From the NCBI GenBank assembly GCA_001632425.1, contig KV425586.1, positions 62,001 to 126,000 of the forward strand: a stretch of DNA of 64,000 nt, given 5' to 3'. Below, piece by piece: positions 34,299-44,723 of this stretch. The position numbers and the translations under genes were made by a program. Source of the stretch: Neolentinus lepideus HHB14362 ss-1 (lineage: Eukaryota > Basidiomycota > Agaricomycetes > Gloeophyllales > Gloeophyllaceae). The notes under the pieces were generated by a model. The model worked only from the letters and a program-made list of their open reading frames with translations, made no database searches and was not told the DNA's origin. The number at the start of each line of letters is the position of its first letter. Within the stretch, counting starts at the first letter, position 1.

Positions 34299-37200
34299 AT
34301 GTCTTCTCCGGACGAGGACGGCCACGACGAGTCCGGGCAACACAGCAAAAAGAGGAGGGTTCAGAGGGCGTGTGATATCTGCAGGCGCAAGAAAAGTACG
34401 AGACATACACCTTTTTGTGGGCTTTTCTGACTAGGATCCACCAGTTCGATGTAAGGTGAACGTATATGGTACTCCCCTGACTGGTGGTAATGGGGGCCGG
34501 TGTTATCTAGGCGACGGTGCCCAGATGCCAGGCAACCGGTGCACCAATTGCACGACGTACGGTCTAGAGTGCACGTATGTAGAGGCGGCAAAGGTGGTAT
34601 ATCCATTGCTTGTTTGTGAGACAGCACTGACTCCGTTCGGTCAGAAACGAGGACCTCCGAGAGGGTCTGTTGCAAGTTTGGAGTATCATGTACGAGGTCC
34701 GTAACTGATGTCTGACTTGCTGCAGATACGTCGAGAGTCTGGAGAATAGACTGGAGAAGATGGAGAAGTTACTCGGAAAGGTGCGTTTCAGTATCCTCAC
34801 GGTCGCCGTTCGTTACACCTTATCTCGCGTCCAGATTGCGCCCGAGGCCGATCTCAAAGAGCTGGGGGTGCAGTTCGATCATGAGAGCTGGTACCAAGAC
34901 CGCGGGTTGGGAGAATCTTCCCGTTCCGTCTTCAAGGCCAAATCTTCCCCAGCCTCCCTTACTCCTCCTCGCGCCCTCTCTCGTGCAGATCCCGTCGACG
35001 CCCCAGAGGAGCTTGACCCGAGCGACGACGAATACCTGCACACGACGCTCACCGAGAACCTGCGAAAGCTCACCGTCGACCCGAACCACCACCGTTTCTT
35101 CGGTAAGTCGAGCGGGATCATGTTCATACAAACCGCCATAGACTTGAAGAACGAGTACGCGGGCGACGAGAAGCCCCGCATCATCGACGAATCGTATTTG
35201 GGGAGCAAGCGCCCCGAGTTCTGGTCCGCAAACCCCGTAAGTGTCTCATCACTCTCCGCACACAACCCAGGTTATGTACCCAGCTCCAATAACCATTGTT
35301 CCCATCCGTCCGATACTCGTTTGCAGTGGGAAGAGCATCGCCATGGGGAGACTATTCCCGACTTCGAGTTCCCGCCCTCAGACCTGATCGACTCTCTCCT
35401 CTCTCTATACTTCCTCAATATCAACAACCTTTACCCGCTATTGCACGAGCCAAGCTTCCGCAAGAAGGTCGCCGACGGGCTGTACCTGCGGGACTCTGGT
35501 TTTGGGGGCGTTCTACTTGCCGTGTGCGCGTGCGCTAGTCGGTGGTCGGACGACCCGCGTGTGCTCATGGAGGGGACGCGCAGCCAGCATTCGGCGGGGT
35601 GGCAGTGGTTCAATCAGGTGCAGATGGTAAGGAAGAGTTTATTGGCGCCGCCATGCTTGTATGACTTGCAGCTCTATACGGTGAGGAATCCCTGGTAAGA
35701 TCTGCTATTGTAGTCGACTCACTTGTCATAAGCTTTCGGTTATATTTTTGCAAGGCTCCTCTGCTCCGCAAGGAAGCTGGACCATGGTTGGCATCGGACT
35801 GCGCTTGGCGCAGGATGTGGGCGCTCATAGACGGAAAGTGTATAATCCGAACTTGACCCCTGAAGACGAGCTGTGGAAGCGAGCGTTCTGGTCTGTGGTT
35901 CTTTCATTTCACTGTACTACGGATTGATCGCTGACTCATTACGTAGGATACTCGTGACGCTGGACCGAATATTCAGCTCCGCGCTCGGCCGGCCATGTGC
36001 TATTCAAGAAGAAGAGTAAGCTCTCATTTTCGACGTTGTTGACCTCACTCTCACCTACCCCGGGCTCTTTAACAGCTTCGACCTTGATCTGCCGGCCGAG
36101 TGTGATGATGAATATTGGCTTAACCCGGATCCTGAAAAGGCGTTCAAGCAGCCGCCAGACAAGCCGTCGAAGCTCGCCTACTTTAATAGTTATCTCAAGC
36201 TCAACCAGATCCTTGCCTGCGCTCTGAGGACTATTGTGAGTAGTTTTCTATTTCAGTTATTTCTGAGCATGGCCGGTTTTGCTGAGGTGTGGCATGGCAA
36301 TGTTAGTATTCAATAAATAAATCGAAGGTGCTATTGGGTTTCGTGGGCCAGCAGTGGGAGCAGCACATTGTTGCTGAGCTCGATTCAGCATTAAATAAGT
36401 GGATTGACTCTGTCCCGGAACATCGTCCGTATCTCTCCCACTATCCACGTCACCAGCTGACCAATTTGCTACACAGTTCGTTGGGACCCCAATCGCGAGG
36501 ACGAGACGTTCTTCCAGCAATCCGCAATGCTACATTGCAACTACTACCATCTCCAGATCCTAGTCCACCGGCCCTTCATTCCCCTCCCTCGAAAGCCGTC
36601 TCCACTCTCGTTCCCATCCCTCGCGATTTGCACTAATGCGGCCCGCTCGTTGAGTCATGTTGTGGATATACTACGGAAACGGTCGAAACAGCCGCTTCCT
36701 GGACTCTTAGTACGTATCTCAATCTTCATGCCGCAGGAGGATTCGGGCCTTATTCGGCGATAGATGCCTGTGTTCAGCGCCGGTCTGGTGTTACTGTTGA
36801 ACATTTGGGGAGGTAAGCGGTCCGGGCTGTCCACCGATCCGGCGAAGGAGATGGCGGAGGTCCACAAGTGCATGCATGTCCTGAAGGCATGTGAGCCGAG
36901 GTAAGCATCGATTTCGCCGACCTATCCGGGGCTCCCGTTCACTGTAGTATTGCAGATGGCATTCCGCGGGCCGGCTATGGGATATTTTGTGCGATCTGGC
37001 GTCAGTGGGGGATTTGCCACTTCCGCAACCTAGCCCCGCTCCTAGCAAGCGTGAGAGGGATTCGGATGAGCCTATCGGGCAATCTGAATCGCGGTCACCA
37101 AGTTATTCAGGCGATGTCAGTCATCCGGCCAATGGGCAGCGCCATATTGCTGGCACTCGTCGCGTTTCCAAAGATCAGACCCCAACTTCGCCTATTTCTG

Positions 37201-37815
37201 GCGCTGCTTCGGCCTCGTCGCCCTCCACTCAAATATATCATCCACAGAACCAGATTATGTCAAATAGTGTTTTTACACTCCCCATCCACAGTGACGAACT
37301 GGGCCGGTTACCTCTCCATCCAAACTTCAGCCCGCAAACGCAGCCCATATCCCCGGTCCAGCAACAGCCATCGAGCTCCACGGACCTGTGGTATGGGAAT
37401 GACAACGTTATGCGTCGCCCATCCGGTAGCGTCGCGCCGATAGGCCCACCCATGGACACGATGTCATCGATGCTCCAGATAGACCCCATGATGTTCGAGT
37501 CACCCATGCCTTCTTACAATCCTTATGTGCAAGACAATTCTTCGCAGCAGCAGTATGCCAGCATGCGGTATGGTGATATGGTGCAACAGCAACAGCAACC
37601 CCAAATGTTCGTGAATGAAGAAGACACCATCAATATGTGGTCGAATGCTCCTACTGGATTCGAGTGAGTGCCATGCTTAAAGGGCACCCGCAAATACTGA
37701 TGCCATCAAATCCAGAATGGATGATTGGGGAACTTATATCACTAATGTTTGTGGACTCACCAATACAGGTCATTATCCGAATCCCGGGGCGCCGCCCAGA
37801 AGCGGGGACAGTTAG
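34299..37815 (+). CDS. Zn2Cys6 transcription factor with fungal-specific regulatory domain
   Basis: Nuclear sequence-specific activator or repressor. Starts MSSPDEDGHDESGQHSKKRR. The zinc cluster is C-x2-C-x6-C-x9-C-x2-C-x6-C (CDICRRKKIRC, then CTNCTTYGLEC), followed by KRGPPRGYVESLENRLEKME, a linker and dimerisation coil. Early exons are 34299-34395, 34445-34450, 34511-34593 and 34645-34664, then one from 34726; frame checked. The middle-homology domain follows over about 35090-36900: FEFPPSDLIDSLLSLYFLNI, NNLYPLLHEPSFRKKV, SWTMVGIGLRLAQDVGAH, LCRIPREE-like CAIQEE and FDLDLPAECDDEYW. The C-terminal third is Ser/Pro/Gln-rich (QQQYASMRYGDMVQQQ) and ends FEMDDWGTYITNVCGLTNT and a TAG at 37813. 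It resembles the XlnR-like basidiomycete group; targets unknown. Confidence 0.9.
34445..34450 (+). other. six-nucleotide exon inside the zinc cluster
   Basis: TTCGAT is flanked by a 49-nt intron (GTACGA..CACCAG, branch CTGAC) and a 60-nt intron (GTAAGG..CTAG, branch CTGAC). Joining A|TTCGAT|GC gives Ile-Arg-Cys and completes CRRKKIRCDGAQ, so the third zinc-binding Cys depends on it. Confidence 0.8.
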
Positions 37816-38061
37816 ATGATTTGTAGAGATCTCTGTTTCGCTATCCCCCCTCATTCATGTAGCCATAGCTTCTTGTCTTGCGTCAGTATTTCTAGGCTCA
37901 TCTAGTCCTAGCTGTTGTTGCCGCTGATATCCTACCCTGTATAGCTAGATATCCCGCATTCTCGTAAATAGTGTCCATTTATCAGAGAGCGCAAAGCATA
38001 TTTATTGATGATCGTCTACAGGCATATCCTTACAACATTCTTCATTTAGTCTGTTCTATCT

Positions 38062-40297
38062 TCATTCGAATTTGTACACTTGGAGGTGGTCAGCTTGTCT
38101 ACAATGGGTCCACGCAATCGAAGACACTCACCAAATGCTCCACTACTAGGTTTCGTAGCGAAGATAACTTCCTTAAGCTTCTCACCTTCAAGGTCCTTGT
38201 ACGGCGGATATGAAGCCTTGATCTTGGCGATGAACGTGTCGACCTCTGATTCCGCTACAAGAGAGACCGTGCAGCCTCCCCATCCGGCACCTGAAACAAG
38301 ATTAGACTTCCGATGAAAAGTAGGGATTCAATGTACCTGTCAACCGCGAGCCATATGCACCCGCTTCTCTGCACAATGTCGTCAGCTGGTCGAGTTCAGG
38401 ACATGAGCATTCGAAGAGTTTGGAGCAGGACTGTTGAGATTCGTTCATGAGAGCTCCGAGGATCTGCAAAGCTGTCGTCAGGATATGCGGCCTTACACAT
38501 GAAGTACGTCGTTCTCGTACCTCCAACGTGGCCTTCGTCGTCTTCTCCTCAGCCGCTGCATCACCCTTCGTCGCTATGTACCCAATGTCTCCATCAGCTG
38601 AACACGGGTCGGACAATCCCTGATCGGCTCACCTGAGGGCAGCGATTCCTTCGCCTGCACGCAGGCCTGTCGGAATTGGAGCACCCGCAACGCTTCCGAG
38701 AAGACGTGCGCCGCGCGTTTGTACAGCTGGAACCGCCCATTAGGCGCCTCAACATCCACCCAGCTCAGATACGTCTGGTAGAATTCTTCCTTGCTCAGCC
38801 CAGACACCTCGACCATTTCCTCCATCGTCACGCCCAGCTCCTCATCGCCCTCCTTCCAGCTACGAGGTTTCAGCTTGCTGGTTTGGGCACCAAGCTCGCT
38901 GAGGGCTTTGTACAATTGTTCAGTCGAAACGGAAGCTTCCCCGCCCTTCGTTTCTTTGACGCCAAGGTACCTCCCGACGACCTCGCGCAAGGTTAACTTC
39001 TCTCGACTTCCATCTTGGTCGAGTGGGAGGTTTAGCACACGGGAGAGCACGCGAGCGGCGACGAGCGTCTCGACGACGCGAAGGTTGTACTGTGTCTTCG
39101 CACCGACGACTTTGTCTGAGACGACGAGCGAGTTGGCGCAGACGAAGACACCTCCAGCGCCGGCCTTCGGCACCTCGAGGACGAGGCTGACTTTGTGAGG
39201 GTCCGCGGATTGGGGTGCGGTTGAGGAGACGAGCGAAGGAACAGAGGATCCCGAAGGAAGGGGGATGGGTTCGGCGTAGAGTGTCGGGAAGAAGGTGATG
39301 TACAGTGCGGAGTTGGGGAGGGAGATGACAGATGCCGCCTGGTCCATTCTAAGAGTATAAAATCAAATTATGCAGAGTAATAGCGGTGGGATCAGGGGCG
39401 CACCCGCCGGAGTTGACGCCGACACGCTTCTCGTTCTCCATAGCGAGCTCGACGAGGCGTCCTTTGTTCACTTCGCCCAATTTGTTGTTGACGGCGAGAA
39501 AGGTAAGAGTAGAGGCAACGACCATGGCTGCTGACGAGGATAAGCCAGATCCGGCTGGTACAGAACCAGTGACGAGGATATCAACGGGTGCGGGTTGTTC
39601 TGACCCGTGAGCAAAGAAAGTGTTCAAAACCCCCTGCATACGAGGTACTGTGAGCATTTTAGATACATGCTTTGCACAATTACGCACATAGTATCCTGCC
39701 TTCACGTAGCTTTCCCAGTTAAGCTGTGTCTTGTCGATATCAAGGTACCATTCACTATCCTTCAGCGACGGTGCGAAATGCTTGGGGGGATATTTCGAAC
39801 CTGCAAGGTTCTCGGCTCTGACGGCACCTGTTGATTCAGAGATTGTGTGAACATCAATTTATGGTGCAGATCGTAAGTACGATGCTCCAAACCTTGTTCA
39901 GTTGACGAGCGAGGTGCACATGCGATCAAGATGTCTCGTTCCACCGCTGCCGGCAGGACACCAAAGAGCGCATAATCAATGTGTTCACCAATCAAGCTGA
40001 ATTTTTGTCTGCTCAGCGTAGACAGCACAAATAAACATGTCTCCGGCGTACTTGACTCTTCCGGGAGCTCGCGCAATAAACGCTGGTTTCTTGCCAAACC
40101 GTGCTTCGAACTCAGTGGCAAGGTTATCCCAGCGAGGACTATATTGGCGTTTGATCGACAGCCAACGTGAGTCGGATCAGAGAAAAGTTTAACATGGGCG
40201 GCAAACGAAGCACTCACGCGTGATCTACTGCACTTCCGAGACTTGCATACGCCTCATTGAGCTTTGTAAAAACGGGGATGGGCAAGGAAGCTGCCAT
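38062..40297 (-). CDS. GAL1: galactokinase
   Basis: Phosphorylates D-galactose with ATP to galactose 1-phosphate, first committed step of the Leloir pathway; cytosolic GHMP kinase. Start [17 protein letters not shown] at 40297; about ten exons end DHLQVYKFE, stop at 38062. Motif 1: [25 protein letters not shown] (family LIGEHTDY, here Ile for Thr). Motif 2, ATP loop: [39 protein letters not shown] spans an intron and carries the catalytic region. C-terminal motif: [20 protein letters not shown]. The exon at 38574-39347 encodes the central part ([34 protein letters not shown]). No GAL7 or GAL10 neighbour is seen in the window. Confidence 0.93.
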
Positions 40298-41166
40298 GTT
40301 GCTCTGAGAAGAAGGTCAGAGGAGGAAAAGTCGGCGATGATAATGTCAAGATCGTTGATAACTGAGGCGGCAGTCTCGGTCCGCTGCAAGATCGAGAAGG
40401 TACTCGGACCGAGGCCAGGGGAGGAATTTCAATTATCCGGTCCATCAATGCCTGGAGCGGCACTCTTATTTTGAAGATGAGCGCTCATCTTCAGAATGTG
40501 TTTAGCATCTATGAGCCAGAACGAAAGAGATACCGCAGACGAGTTTCGAACTGGCCCCGTTAACCCACATGCAATCCAGACAGTCACCAAGTAGAGTTCA
40601 ATGCTTTCACAGCTCTAATATATATGACCAGATCAGGTACGTTACTCTTTCCTTTGAATATTGAATATGAATTGTATGCCGAACAGATCCCGATTTTGAC
40701 GCCAGTCGTGCCTAGTCTTGCACTGGCCACTCGCGAAACCTGCAAAGGCAAGGCGAGAGTTGGGTCAGTGTGCGTCCTTGACAAAGCGCGTCGCAGAATA
40801 CCCCAGAGAGGGGCTTTAGGTCATCGCTCTGCTGAAGTTGGAGCAACTGGATCGTCTCTGTATCGAATGGGTGGGAACTAGGCCCATCCTTGTGAAGCTC
40901 GACTTTGCCTACTGGTCTTAGAATCCACCCGACGATGCAGATGAGCGTGCCATAGTAGACTTTCCACCTGTCACACTTTCGTTAGTTCGATGTGGATGCC
41001 ATCTAACGCATCTTATCATCAATTCCAGCGATCATGTCTGCAACCGGAAGACATTTCCTTATCACGAGCTGGTATATGGGATGACTGGATCGACTTGGCT
41101 GCCTACTACTGGAAATATTTATACATCCGACACACCATTGTTCTGGGGATCCAGCAAAAAAATCCT
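40298..41166. other. intergenic
   Basis: About 870 bp between the galactokinase start and the 3' end of the first NmrA-like gene: GAL1 promoter on the left, nothing coding recognised. Confidence 0.5.
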
Positions 41167-42641
41167 TCAATACGTATCGCGATAGCGTCCAAAGACCGTC
41201 TTCAATTTGTACGGGTCGGCGATGCGTCCGCTCTTGATCAAGGTCATCGTTTCCGGTTTGATGCTATCCAGCATGTCTTGAGTTGTCTTTATCGGCTTCC
41301 ACCCTAAAGCGCGGGATCGGTCGGCTTTGCAATAGGAGTTAGTGCCAAAGAATGCCGACTGGTTATCCACACTGGTGAGTAAAGCCCCGAAGCTCTTGCC
41401 AACGACAGTAACGTACCCCAGCGAAATATTTCTCTAACTCTTCGGCGGTGAATGGCGTAGGCTCCGCACTAGTGGCTCGCTGAAAGTCGACCAGAGTCTG
41501 ACCAGTGGCTTTTGCGAGATCATAGTGGGTGTAATATCCGTTCTCTGCGAAGTAGAAGCCGTTGCGACTATGAGAAACGGTCGGATCCTCTCTAGCCCTG
41601 TCAAAGAGAATTATATAGAGGTCGGCGGCTATGGTAAGAAGTGAACGTGACGCCACTGAAGGAGCCGAATAGAGACGACGTACTGTCATCAATATCGACA
41701 AGAGGCCAGATATTTTTGCCTGGACCAACCATCCCGCTCTCTCGCCGATCCCAACCAATTTGTATCATGCACGGTATTTCTATCGAATGCGGATTGCAGA
41801 TGCCCTTGTCGAACAGAGGCCCGGAAGCGATTCCGAAGATCGTCGAGGGCAAGATTATATGGGTCCGAACAAAGCCTGGAAATTCGAATGAGGAGACTTT
41901 TACCGCGTTCGGTAGAGATTTAATGACCTTCCTCGCCGGCAGCCACTATAGCCATGTCGACCTGCCTGTGAGGTTGCTCGGGCGCCAGAGTTTCGATTTT
42001 GGGAATGTCAAGATCCGAGTATAGGTTGTCGGTTGCATATTTGCCTTCCGCGTTATCGACCAAAACACCTAGAGGGAATGCCTCGTACCCTAGGCGCTAG
42101 TGGTGTATACCGTGAAGCGTCAGACTCACCAGTTCCGGACTACCGCATAAGAAAAAGACGTGTAAGCACCGGTAGCACAGAGAATGTGTAAGGTACCTAC
42201 GGTATGGATGAGGATCGGCACTGTGCCCATTTTGATGTGTCTCTTCTTCAGTCCCTTCAAAATGGCTGTGGCGGCAGCGACATCATCGCAATCAGCCTGC
42301 ACGTAGCGCCAAATATTAGCGCACAAATTACATTGTCAAAAAAAGATGGAATTACGATAGCGAAGACGACATCCGACGAGGCCGCAGCGACTTCTAACTT
42401 GTCCAGATCAGAGTATGAGCCTGTAATGGTCTGGACGCCGAATGTTTCGAGTAGCTTGGCTTTCTCAGCATTTCGCACGAGTACGGTGATCTCGAACGAG
42501 CTTGATTCAGGATGGGTCAGGAGACGCTGTAGCACGGAGCCTCCCAAGTAACCTGAAGGAGAATCAGAACACTTGAGAAGTATGTGCTGCTGACGACCAA
42601 CCTGTCGCTCCAGTAAGGAAAATGCTCGTCTTCGATGCCAT
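41167..42641 (-). CDS. NAD(P)-binding NmrA/epimerase-like protein, copy A
   Basis: Short-chain-type Rossmann protein in about eight exons, start MASKTSIFLTGAT at 42641. The dinucleotide motif is GATGYLGGSVLQRLL, formed over the first intron. Then FEITVLVRNAEKAKLLETFG, DKLEVAAASSDVVF, DCDDVAAATAILKGLKKRH, ILIHTSGTGVLVDNAEGKYA, RQVDMAIVAAGEEG, RTHIILPSTIFGIASGPLFD, GMVGPGKNIWPLVDIDD, NGFYFAENGYYTHYDLAK and a last exon FFGTNSYCKADRSRALGWKP. The segment SGTG comes from a 10-nt exon (42130-42139). The GATGYLGG and VLVDNAEG motifs fit NmrA-like or atypical SDR proteins that bind NAD(P) and may act as redox sensors or reductases; the substrate is unknown. All junctions I checked are open, so this copy seems intact. 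It is the most divergent member of the array family. Confidence 0.75.
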
Positions 42642-42879
42642 TGCTGCGTTTTATTCCAACGCCGGTGCCACACTCGTTGTATTGCGACCTCATCTTATAT
42701 AAGAATCGTATATTGATTTTCGAAGACTGCTCTATGTTCATTTGTAACTTCGGCAGTTGAGTTGTAAGCCGGGCGTCTGGTGCATTACTGATAGGATATC
42801 ATTACAAATAGGGGTTATTCAGCTCTGCTATCCACTCGATAAGCATCTAATCACCGGAGATAACCGAGTTCGAATAGTA

Positions 42880-43290
42880 GTCGCTGTTATCATGGCTGTG
42901 GCGGCAGTGAGATCATCGCAAGTACCCTACACGTCGCGCTCAAGGTTAACCTCGCATGTCACATCATCGGAGGAACAGAGATACGATAGCGAAGACGACA
43001 TTCGACGGAGCCACAGTGGCTTCTAGCTTGTCTAGGTTAGAGCGTGAACCTACGATGGCCTAGATGCCGAATGGTCTGAAGTAGCATGGCTTTCACAACG
43101 TTTCGCACAACTACGGTGATCTCGAAGAAGTTTGTTCCGTGGTAGATAAATAGGCGCTGTAGCTCGGTGCCTCCTAAGTAACCTGGAGAAGAGATAGTCC
43201 TTGGAAAACCTGTAATGCCATCGATATCGACCATCAACCTGTCGTTCCGGTGAGGGAAATACTCGTATCTGATACCAACACGTCGCATTA
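42880..43290 (-). pseudogene. NmrA-like fragment A' (first exons only)
   Basis: Minus-strand similarity to the first two exons of copy A: GYLGGTELQRLFIYHGTNFFEITVVVRN against GYLGG..LQRLL..FEITVLVRN, and a degraded DCDDVAAA..-like end around 42890. Frames are broken and the rest of the gene is absent. It lies directly upstream of copy A, followed by the first array unit. Confidence 0.7.
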
Positions 43291-43457
43291 GCACCGCCAT
43301 CGCAATGCCAACGCCGTACTCGTCGTATTGGGATCTCACCTTATACAAAGATTGGGTTCATATTATGAATAGTCCTCTATGTTCCTTTGTAACCTTAACA
43401 AGCCGAGCATTTGCACGCAATACTGATGGGATGCCATTACAAACGGAGATCATTCAG

Positions 43458-44715
43458 TCGAGCTACGTAGTTATAAGTTATAACGCACCTAACTAACAAT
43501 GGTGATAGCTTGAGATAGCCGAGTACGATTCTCCTATAAGCCCATGCATACAGTTGGACATGTCTCGATGGAACTGCACAAGTTAGAGCGAAAGATTCCA
43601 GGTCCAGTGGCCATTCCGCCGCGATCCTACCGGAGCTTCCCTCGCCTCCTTCAGTACGAAATTGAAATGCGAGCGATGCTCTCGAATAGAATAATAAATT
43701 GCTGATCGGCTCTTGGGGACAGTCGGAGTGCAGGGTCATGCAATCGGTAGCCAAGTCTGCACGCCACCGCCCACCGCTTCGACCGATGATGCTCTGATGT
43801 TCCAAATGGGCAGTCTCCTGACTGTGCGGAGCGAGGTCAGCGCGCTCTGAGAGGTTGGCGAATAAGGGAGAACAAAGGAAATGACTCCTTACCTACTTCG
43901 TGTATATTTTCGACCAGTGATATCAGAATTACGAGCAGCAAGAACCAGACAGAGGACGAATCTCGAAAGAGAAACGGCTGTGATGGTAGTACCCTGCAGT
44001 GTGCTCTCAGATCTTCTTCGAAGACTCCAACTCTACGAAGAGAGGGTTGAGGATAGAACAATGGCACAAAGTATGTGAAGGAAAATATTCTTCTGAGTCC
44101 CGTAAAGAGTCGCAGGATAATGCGTAATGGAAGAGAGGTAATCCAAACAGGATTCGATAGATCTGGAATCTTGAGCCACTTTTGGTCGCAGAATTCGTAA
44201 AACAAAGAGCACTCATTGTTAATGGAGAAGACGCGCGGACTGGCTAGTGACAAACACGAGGCAGCTGGAAGGATTTGAATAAAACGCGGGGAACGGCGTG
44301 GTCATGGACATCTCGGTTTCTGTGAACTGTGCCTTCGGATCGCCTAGCTTCCAGTGCGCCTAGTCGTTCAAGTCATTTGGAAGAGTTGCAAGGGAGACGG
44401 TGCGAAACTGGATCAGACTGTGGCTATTTGTGGCTACAATGAGTCTGACTGCCACGGTGGCACCGGGAAATGCCGTTTGACTGTAAAGCTGCGTTCACAC
44501 TCGCCGTCCTTACTTCTAGAGGCTTTGCGAAAACGCTGCGATGGACGATCGAGTCAATGTACTCAAAGTTCTACAGGTCCCACACCTGTTCCAACAAACT
44601 AGGATTCCGTAGATCTCACACTACATCTGGGAAACTTAAGCAAATGCGTGCGATCCTCGAATTCTAGGTTGTATTGAGCCACAGGTAAATAATCTACGAA
44701 TCACTCTAGCGCGCA
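43458..44715. repeat. segment U, copy 1
   Basis: Repeated non-assigned block. Minus-strand frames include a hydrophobic stretch near 43890-43970 (VWFLLLVILISLV). The plus strand near 44400-44600 has CHGGTGKCRL and LLLEALRKRCDGRSSQCTQS, which recur in the other copies. No frame is intact in all three copies, so I call it repeat DNA, perhaps a decayed gene. Confidence 0.6.
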
Positions 44716-44723
44716 CTGACTGT

